This document shows, in pieces, positions 57,831-64,000 of a stretch of DNA of 64,000 bases. Source of the DNA: Epiperipatus broadwayi (Eukaryota; Onychophora; Udeonychophora; Euonychophora; Peripatidae). How positions within the stretch are numbered: the stretch's first letter is position 1; every line of letters begins with the position of its first letter. The notes under the pieces are model-generated. The model did no database searches. It worked only from the letters and a program-made list of their open reading frames with translations, and was not told the DNA's origin. The translations under genes were made by a program, and so were the position numbers. Location of the stretch: assembly GCA_028023455.1 (NCBI GenBank), contig JAQFVV010006208.1, positions 9,158,963 to 9,222,962 of the forward strand, given 5' to 3'.

Positions 57831-59534
57831 TCATTACCAATAGTTTTAATGTCAAGACAGACTTCCTCATGTGTAAAACTAACATAAAAATGGCACATAC
57901 TTATATCTTACCCACAATTGAAAGAAGTTTTCAATAAATTAATAGCTTCAGAGATATACTTTTTTTAATAAGACTCTTTCATTTTATTGTTTTTATAATA
58001 TTGACTAGTTTAGCTTTTGATATTTTAATATACGGAATAACAATATGTGATGCTAACATTGAAACTTATTAACATCACATTTGAGAATTGACTAAAAATA
58101 AACACACAATATATTATAACGGAACGGCATGGAATGCCATAGGATGACGTGAATAAAAAATAAGACTCAATAATTGGTTGATTTGAACACAAGGTGTCAA
58201 ACAACCTACGACAAGTCATATGCTGAAATCCATAATTCGATATCCCATTTGGGTGCGCCAGATATTTCTGAATCTGAAATGACATATAATAAAGGGAGCG
58301 CATCTCACTACTGTTAGACCTAAGCCTTAAAGTAGGATGCTAAAGATGCCATGATGAAATGCTTAGTTCCAAATCAATCTAACTTTAGTATGCTAGCTCA
58401 TAATTTACTGAAGACATTTCAATGCAATTTAGACTAGTGCATATACATTATATTTCCATTTTCAGGCCTCATTACACCACAGAATTCAAACTCAGGGAGT
58501 TCTTGCAGTCAGCTCTCTTCAGGGATGGACTTACTTAATTGTCGACCAAATATGCATATGTATAAGCATAAATCAGTATATTTTTCAATATGAACAATAT
58601 TGATGGTGACCAATCATTTAAGAGAGCAATGCATAATGATGGTGATGACCAAACATCTAGTGGTGCAAATGCACAATGATGATGATAAAACATTTAGTGG
58701 TACTCAAAAACAAACAAATAAATAATTTAACTACGTTTTATAATTCAATTAACACTAATAATGGTATCCACTGCAACTAATATGTTGTTTTTCCTCCTAA
58801 ATGCAGCTTTGAAACTTTGCAAAAGCAGGATTTCTTTTGCCTGATTAGAACTTATAACTAAATATGGTAGTTTGCATGATAAAAACTCATGAACAATTAA
58901 ATGTTAAAAACGGACACTCCAAGAGAAAGCACCAATGGAAGCAATAGAGGCACATCTGCATCTCTTGGTTAAACACTAAAGTGCCCAGATAGGTTTTAAT
59001 ATTACATGTATGTACCATATTAAATTACATCACATTTTTTATTTTCTATTTAAAAGTTCTTAAGACTTTACTTTTTTAATGCTTTTTAATTGTATGAAAG
59101 GAATTAAAGCATTAGATTCCATTAAGTTATTTTGACACAATAAGTCTTTGTTATAAGTTAATATCATTTAGATTCTTTTATTTCTGCTGTATTTATATTA
59201 ATTAAATCTTATTCTCTTTCTTTATAAGTTTATAAAAAAAAGATTTGAAAAAGAATGTTTTTTATCCAGAGAATTTGTATTGATTATTTTTTATTTTAAA
59301 ATATAGATGCATATATATGTAACATCCTATATGTGTAGGTTAAAAGGTTTTTATTATATATATATAACATATAAATATATATTTTGTAATAAATGTTTTG
59401 ATTTGCTGTGCACTAAAAAATCAAAAAATAATTATTTTCTTCAACTGCAATGGGAGTTTTTATATTTAATTTGAAATAAAAGCATGGGCCAGAAATTAAT
59501 TAATTCAATCCCTTGTTGTCAGAGTAGTGATAGA

Positions 59535-59870
59535 TCACATGCTCACCATTTCTTAAGCTAGCACATAACTGTTATTAAAACAGGCAAAACTCTCCATACA
59601 GTAGTACCACTCAGTGCCAAACAGAATAATCAATGGATGCCCAGCAGCAGACTGCTGGAGGGTTGCATTAGATCCTAAGATCTAGGTGCAGTGCTCTCAG
59701 ATTCAAAGCTCCTCACTGACGAGAGGCCACAAGCCAGAAACTAGTCTGGGGATATTAGTTGAATAGGCACTAGAAGGGGATTTTATGCACAAGCCTTCTG
59801 GCATCCATTGATTACTCTGGTTGGTACTGAGTGGTACTACTGAATGGAGAGCTTTGCCTGTTTTAATAAA
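59535..59870. repeat. Family B element
   Basis: Full arm-ribozyme-arm layout, ends acatgctcaccatttcttaa and gctttgcctgttttaataaa. Its right part and following flank are duplicated at 60972-61337. Confidence 0.85.
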
Positions 59871-60021
59871 GTAGTGATAGAATTAATTAATTTGTGGACA
59901 TTCCTTGCTTTTATTTCAAGCCGGCTCGCTAGCATCTTCCATGATCGAATTGTATTGAAATCACACGAGTATTCATGTTTAAGCTAACATGTATGTAAAT
60001 TTTAAGCTGATAGAGCTAGTT
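59655..60021 (+). repeat. Direct duplication, left copy
   Basis: About 365 bases (B ribozyme half plus 150 bases of unique-looking flank, caagccggctcgctagcatc) repeated at 60972-61337 with about 95% identity by eye. Confidence 0.88.
59703..59765 (+). ncRNA. Family B hammerhead motif, two-base insertion
   Basis: TCCTCA, CTGACGA (59716-59722), extra GA, stem II GGC/GCC around CACAA, GAAAC (59737-59741), TA, GTC, TGGGGA. The GA insertion lies between core and stem II. Confidence 0.6.
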
Positions 60022-60130
60022 TATAAACACAGCAAAGCAAAACTCCATATAGTAGTGCCACCTGTGCTAAACAAAGTAATCAATGGATGCCAGAAGGCTT
60101 GTGCATAAAATCCCTATCTAATGCCTACTC

Positions 60131-60189
60131 ATCCAATATCCCCAGACTAGTTTCTGGCTTGTGGCCTTCATCAGTGAGGAGCTTTGGAT
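60131..60189 (-). ncRNA. Family B hammerhead ribozyme, intact
   Basis: Minus strand: outer stem I ATCCAA/TTGGAT, loop AGC/TA, inner stem I TCCTCA/TGGGGA, CTGATGA (60174-60168), stem II GGC/GCC around CACAA, GAAAC (60154-60150), TA, GTC (60147-60145). 59 nt from end to end. An identical layout lies 458 bases away at 60589-60647. Confidence 0.8.
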
Positions 60190-60588
60190 CTGAGAGCACT
60201 GCATCTAGATCTTAGGATCTAATGCAACCCTCTAGCAACCACCTTTTATCTCTACTTAACTACAAAACTATGAGCATGAAATTGAAAACACAAAAAATAT
60301 TTTCAATCTAAGCTCAATAGCTTATATAGTCATATGGGTCTGAACTCAGTTCAGCACCCATACATTTTGGTGTCTTTGGCTCTTTAACAACCATAGCCAC
60401 CACTACCCTATTAGGCAGGATTGGTGTTAAACCAGCAAGCATCACATGATCACATCTCCAATACTAGCACATAATTGTTTATAAACAAAGCAAAGCAAAA
60501 CTCCATATAGTAGTGCCACCTGTGCTAAACAGAGTAATCAATGGATGCCAGAAGGCTTGTGCATAAAATCCCTATCTAATGCCTACTC

Positions 60589-60647
60589 ATCCAATATCCC
60601 CAGACTAGTTTCTGGCTTGTGGCCTTCGTCAGTGAGGAGCTTTGGAT
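60589..60647 (-). ncRNA. Family B hammerhead ribozyme, intact
   Basis: Minus strand copy of the 60131-60189 motif, with CTGACGA (60632-60626) instead of CTGATGA at the free N7 position; stems and GAAAC unchanged. Head-to-tail with the other at a 458-bp period, so a transcript could cleave at both sites and release a unit-length RNA. Confidence 0.8.
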
Positions 60648-60971
60648 CTGAGAGCACTGCATCTAGATCTTAGGATCTAATGCACAGGTGGCACTACTAT
60701 ATGGAGTTTTGCTTTGCTTTGTTTATAAACAATTATGTGCTAGTATTGGAGATGTGATCATGTGATGCTTGCTGGTTTAACACCAATCCTGCCTAATAGG
60801 GTAGTGGTGGCTATGGTTGTTAAAGAGCCAAAGACACCAAAATGTATGGGTGCTGAACTGAGTTCAGACCCATATGACTATATAAGCTATTGAGCTTAGA
60901 TTGAAAATATTTTTTGTGTTTTCAATTTCATGCTCATAGTTTTGTAGTTAAGTAGAGATAAAAGGTGGTTG

Positions 60972-61337
60972 CTAGAGGGTTGCATTAGATCCTAAGATCT
61001 AGATGCAGTGCTCTCAGATTCAAAGCTCCTCACTGACGAAGGCCACAAGCCAGAAACTAGTCTGGGGATATTGGATGAATAGGCACTAGATGGGGATTTT
61101 ATGCACAAGCCTTCTGGCATCCATTGATTACTCTGGTTGGTATTGAGTGGCACTACTGTATGGAGAGTTTTGCCTGTTTTAATAAAGTAATGATAGAATT
61201 AATTAATTTGTGGACATTCCTTGCTTTTATTTCAAGCCGGCTCGCTAGCATCTTCCATGATCTAATTGTATCGAAATCACACAAGTATTCATGTTTAAGC
61301 TAACATGTATGTAAATTTTAAGCTGATAGAGCTAGTT
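60972..61337 (+). repeat. Direct duplication, right copy
   Basis: Partner of 59655-60021, offset about 1316 bases. Both end at gctgatagagctagtt; the mariner relic begins about 50 bases later. Confidence 0.88.
61018..61076 (+). ncRNA. Family B hammerhead ribozyme, intact
   Basis: Outer stem I ATTCAA/TTGGAT (one G-U pair), TCCTCA/TGGGGA, CTGACGA (61033-61039), GGC/GCC, GAAAC (61053-61057), GTC (61060-61062). Opposite strand to the two preceding copies. Confidence 0.78.
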
Positions 61338-61384
61338 GTTAGTTAACTATCGAGAAGATAATAAATAACTGTGCTTTTGCTTTG

Positions 61385-62350
61385 GAATAAAAATGGGTGA
61401 TCAAAATTTTGAGCAACACATTAATATCAGTTTGTGTGAAAATCGGTAAATGTGTTATAGAAACATTACAACTGTTATAAGTGGCACATGGTGAAGATGC
61501 TATGAAGAAACCGAATGTTTGAATGGCATAAGAGATTCAATGATGGACATGTGACAGATGATCCCAGATGTGGACAGCCAAAAACAACAACTGACATTAA
61601 TATTAACAAAGTGTGAGATTCAAAATGGTACAACAGATGATTAAGTGTGAGATTGATAGCTAAAGAATTGCAGACTAATCAAGAAACAGGCTAATTTTAA
61701 ATAAAAAATTGTGCATGAGAAAAATTTCTGTAAAGTTTGTGCCTCGGATCTTGACAGATGAACAGAAACAGCGTTGATTTGATGTTGCGACTGAATGTTC
61801 TTCAAATAGGCATCTGCTTCTGACAATAATTATGGGTCATTAAGCTCGGTTCTTCCAGTATGAACCAGAAACAAAATATCACAGCACGCAATGGAAAACC
61901 CCAATTCACTGCACCCTAAAAAGGCACACGTCTTGCTCATAGTTTAAGACCATGTTGGTGCGTTTCTTTCATCACGAGGGAACAGTCCACCAAGAATTTA
62001 TTGAACAGGGACAAACAATCAACCAACAACGCTATTTAAAAGTTCTTCAGAGATTACAAGATTCTGTTCAAAGAAAAAGACCTGAATTGTGGCCTGACAA
62101 GTGGATCATTCATGAGGACAAATTTTTGGCCTAAAAGTCAATTACATCATCCTACCTCCCTATGATTTTTGGTTATTTCCAAAATTAAGAACTTGTGCTG
62201 AAAGGATGAAGATTTTCTACTACAACTGATACCCAACAGAATGTGAGATAGCTGCTCAAGTGTATTTATGAAAATGAGTTCCAGATTATGAGAACACCTT
62301 TTTAATCAGTGTATAGATGCACAAAGGGACTACTTCGAAGGTGACAGTAG
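61385..62350 (+). mobile_element. Decayed mariner (Tc1/mariner superfamily) transposase
   Basis: Translating across frames gives the full order of a mariner transposase: GDQNFEQHINI, VKIGKSVIETLQLL, EDAMKKPNV and EWHKRFNDGHVTDDPRCGQP (DNA-binding part), LTDEQKQR, the TMLVRFFHHEGTVHQEFIEQ region, GQTINQQRYLKVLQRLQ, RKRPELWPDKWIIHEDK (the HHDNA catalytic block, altered), LPYDFWLFPKL (last catalytic Asp region) and DYFEGD near 62335. Many stops and frameshifts; inactive. Terminal inverted repeats were not identified. Confidence 0.87.
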
Positions 62351-62644
62351 CCACTAGTGTACACTTCCACATAAATTCACAACTCGTGTAAAAATCCCAA
62401 TTGTGGTTGAAGAAAAGGATTAATTTTTAGCTTTTGAATGCATGGTAAATAAAAGAAATTATAAAATATGTATGAATTACTTTTTAACTTTTTTGTATTT
62501 GCGTAGTAGATAAAAGCATTTATAAATATTATTTTTAATTTATTCAGATATTTTTTTGTAATTATTTCTACTTCAAATAAAAATCTTGTTACAACCATAC
62601 TTTTTAAAGAAAATTTGTAGCATATCAAAAATCGATTCCAATAT

Positions 62645-62730
62645 TATAAACAAAGCAAAACTCTCCATACAGTAGCACCACCCTGTGCCAAGCAGAGTAA
62701 TCATAAGAGATGGTGATCATGCAATTCCAA
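62645..62730 (+). repeat. Family B end fragment
   Basis: caaagcaaaactctccatac ... gagtaatcataagagatggt: the two B ends joined directly, with the ribozyme part missing. Confidence 0.7.
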
Positions 62731-62954
62731 TATTATTTTAATTATGAAAGAAGTATTTTTAAAAAAAAAATTTTACAGTCAAGAAAAAACAAAATTGTAT
62801 CCATTTTAAAAGAAGCAACTTTTACAATCAATACTTTTCATTTAACCCTTTTTAAAAAATAAAAGCAATTAACTCTTCTATTCCCAGAATGTCATATTTG
62901 ATTATTTTTTTTTGCACTTTTTACATTTAGTTTAAGCTATTATTTTTATAACAA

Positions 62955-63570
62955 CTTCTAGCTTGTGGCTTTCGTCAGTGAGGAGCCTTGGTTCTGAGAG
63001 AAACTAGTCTGGGGACATTGGAGGAGTAGGCACTAGACAGAACATCCATTGATTACTCTAGTTTTCAGTGAATGGCATTACTGCATGGAGAGTTTTGCCT
63101 GTTTTAATAAGTTATGAGCAAGCATAAGAAATGGTGATCCAATAATGTTTGGTGGTTTAATACCAATCCTGCCTAGTAGGATAGTGGTAGCTATGGTTAT
63201 TAAAGAACCAAAGACATAAAAATGTATTGGTACTGAACTGAGTTCAGACCTATATGACTATATAAGCTAATGAGCTCGGATTGAAAATATTTTTTCCAAT
63301 TTTATTCTCATAGTTTTGTAGTTAAGTAGAGATAAAAGGTGGCTGCTGGAGAGTTGCATTAGATCCTAAGATCTAGGTGCAGTGCTCTCAGATCCAAGGT
63401 TCCTCAGTGATGAAAGCCACAAGCTGGAAACTAGTCAGGGGATATTGGATGAGTAGACACTAGATAAAGATTTTATACACAAGCCTTCTGGCATCCGTTG
63501 ATTACTCTAGCTTGCATTGAATGGCTCTACTGTATGGAAAGTTTTGTCTATTTTAATTAGTGATGTGATC
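62955..63570 (+). repeat. Family B unit, about 1.4 copies head to tail
   Basis: aaactagtctggggacattg at 63002 and aaactagtcaggggatattg at 63429 mark a period of about 428 bases, covering the right arm, the TATATAAG-containing middle (gactatataagctaatgagc) and the left body. The first unit starts with a rearranged ribozyme (62956-63016). Confidence 0.82.
63392..63453 (+). ncRNA. Family B hammerhead motif, C3 mutated
   Basis: ATCCAA, TCCTCA, GTGATGA (C3 to G), stem II AGC/GCT around CACAA, GGAAAC, TA, GTC, AGGGGA, TTGGAT. Two base changes in essential positions. Confidence 0.6.
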
Positions 63571-63594
63571 AAAGTATGAATATCATTATTTATT

Positions 63595-63720
63595 GTAGCG
63601 AATAAAACATATGTAAAAGTTGTGGTCTGGACCAACTGATGAGTGCTGATTCAGCAAGAAATGTGCATCTTGGGCATCGTAGATCTTTTTCAATTGTCTT
63701 TCATTATATGTTTATGATTA
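63595..63720 (+). repeat. Family C repeat C10, fragment
   Basis: Truncated C unit with the hammerhead and the following linker (gggcatcgtagatctttttc). No B-box end is visible. Confidence 0.7.
63631..63675 (+). ncRNA. Family C hammerhead ribozyme with UC cleavage site
   Basis: ACCAA, CTGATGA (63636-63642), stem II GTGCT/AGCAA with a mismatch next to the core, GAAA (63658-63661), stem III ATG/CAT closing on TG, then C before TTGG. This copy has the common UC cleavage dinucleotide and a stem III whose bases differ from other copies but still pair. Confidence 0.65.
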
Positions 63721-63896
63721 CATTCCTCCACAAGGTGTTAAAAGTGGACAGAAACCAGTCCCTACTTTAAGTGAGAGTGGTATAATGAAAATAACACAAC
63801 AGAAATATTATTCCTTAATGGATTTGTGTCAAAGTCGTGAGGACAGCACATCTGACACATCAATTTAACTATAGTAATTCGCTATTTGTATCTTTT

Positions 63897-64000
63897 TGCT
63901 TTTTTCTCTATGTCAAAGCATCGGTCAGGAAGCGAACCCACAACAACTGTCTGCAAACAACTACTTGCAAGGCGGCTGCACTGACCTCTCGGCTACCAAC
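63897..64000 (-). repeat. tRNA-derived SINE (family F), cut by the window end
   Basis: Minus strand: ttggtagccgagaggtcagt with A-box TAGCCGAGAGG at 63995-63985, cgccttgcaag, then GGGTTCGCTTCC (63939-63928). The most tRNA-like copy; the extra-long region between boxes suggests a class II (Leu/Ser-like) origin. Confidence 0.68.

Larger units (their letters stand above)
60022..61190. repeat. Family B dimer and inverted copy (large palindrome)
   Basis: Two minus-oriented B units in tandem (60030-60470 and 60480-60680, the second truncated) followed by an inverted, plus-oriented unit (60683-61190). The outer arms pair over about 500 bases (caaagcaaagcaaaactcca at 60490 against tggagttttgctttgctttg at 60700). 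Three intact hammerheads lie within. Confidence 0.9.
51537..64000 (-). other. Sequence upstream of the first visible FDX1 exon
   Basis: Part of this must be FDX1 intron, because a phase 2 acceptor precedes 51536. No exon encoding a targeting peptide with a matching phase 2 donor was found. Besides the listed elements nothing is supportable in 52091-52583, 52685-53034, 53967-54369, 55116-55600, 56170-57114, 57191-57689, 57831-59534, 62351-62644 and 62731-62954. Confidence 0.5.

Noticed and set aside
58025-58303. 92-codon minus-strand frame, slightly G+C-richer, as the missing FDX1 N-terminal exon
   Set aside because: FDX1 needs a phase 2 donor here; every GT in the frame is in another phase or lacks consensus, and the peptide does not look like a targeting sequence joined to the ferredoxin start.
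60022-61190. CRISPR-like or satellite array
   Set aside because: Units are few, long and inverted as well as direct, with no regular spacers; they are B elements.
63897-64000. Functional tRNA gene
   Set aside because: A- and B-box match, but the spacing is too long and no acceptor stem closes; two diverged copies elsewhere show it is a SINE.

Overview
The window is about three-quarters A+T by eye and looks like one piece of a large, repeat-rich invertebrate (non-vertebrate metazoan) genome. The signs are spliced exons with GT/AG introns of 17-19 kb, decayed LINE, Penelope-like and mariner elements on both strands, tRNA-derived SINEs, hAT-like MITEs and many fold-back repeats. There are no operons or bacterial signals. 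The phylum cannot be fixed from the sequence. Most open reading frames of 60-100 codons are chance frames in AT-rich DNA or relics of mobile elements.

The clearest host gene is on the minus strand and no long ORF reveals it. Three short exons at 51424-51536, 34091-34223 and 15356-15446 join in phase, with good splice sites, into the 2Fe-2S domain of a mitochondrial adrenodoxin-type ferredoxin (FDX1-like). All four cluster cysteines are present. The exon for the N-terminus and mitochondrial targeting peptide was not found and may lie beyond the window. A second possible host gene starts on the plus strand inside an FDX1 intron: CCAAT, TGACGT, TATAAAAAG and an initiator at 22914-23028, followed by a 22-codon first coding exon ending in a splice donor at 23212.

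The most interesting content is ribozymes. Two abundant repeat families carry hammerhead ribozyme motifs. Family B (ACTAGT core) has a 59-nt motif: CUGAYGA, stem II, GAAAC, UAGUC and a two-part stem I. It is intact or nearly so at 30256-30314, 60131-60189, 60589-60647 and 61018-61076, and damaged in about seven other copies. Family C carries a B-box-like tRNA motif and a second hammerhead (CUGANGA, stem II, GAAA, palindromic stem III, UUGG), best at 45843-45904 and 63631-63675. Copies vary in a compensatory way in stem II, and both families have tiny palindromic stem III regions, as in hammerheads thought to act as dimers. Head-to-tail units occur (458, 428 and about 128 bp), as in retrozymes. 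A third family (A) of fold-backs has a hammerhead-like half core on its arms. Four GIY-YIG endonuclease relics of Penelope-like elements are also present; autonomous Penelope-like elements are known to carry hammerheads and could have supplied the machinery.

Layout: 1-15 kb, downstream of FDX1, has fold-backs A1, A2 and C1, LINE relics at 2.3-3.3 and 5.6-6.7 kb, B copies at 6.8, 9.3, 11.8 and 14.7 kb, a mariner-like helix-turn-helix relic at 11.1-11.4 kb and a 0.95-kb terminal-inverted-repeat element at 13.1-14.0 kb. 15.4-34.1 kb (intron) has LINE relics, a 1.58-kb hAT-like element at 20.6-22.2 kb, the candidate plus-strand gene at 23 kb, a B element nested in an A element at 29.9-30.6 kb and a second LINE family at 30.9-31.9 kb. 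34.2-51.4 kb (intron) has C fold-backs, a tandem B duplication, LINE fragments and a GIY-YIG relic. 51.5-64 kb has a 70-base C run, a hAT-like composite, two more GIY-YIG relics, the densest B/ribozyme cluster (59.5-61.3 kb), a decayed mariner (61.4-62.35 kb) and more B, C and SINE copies.
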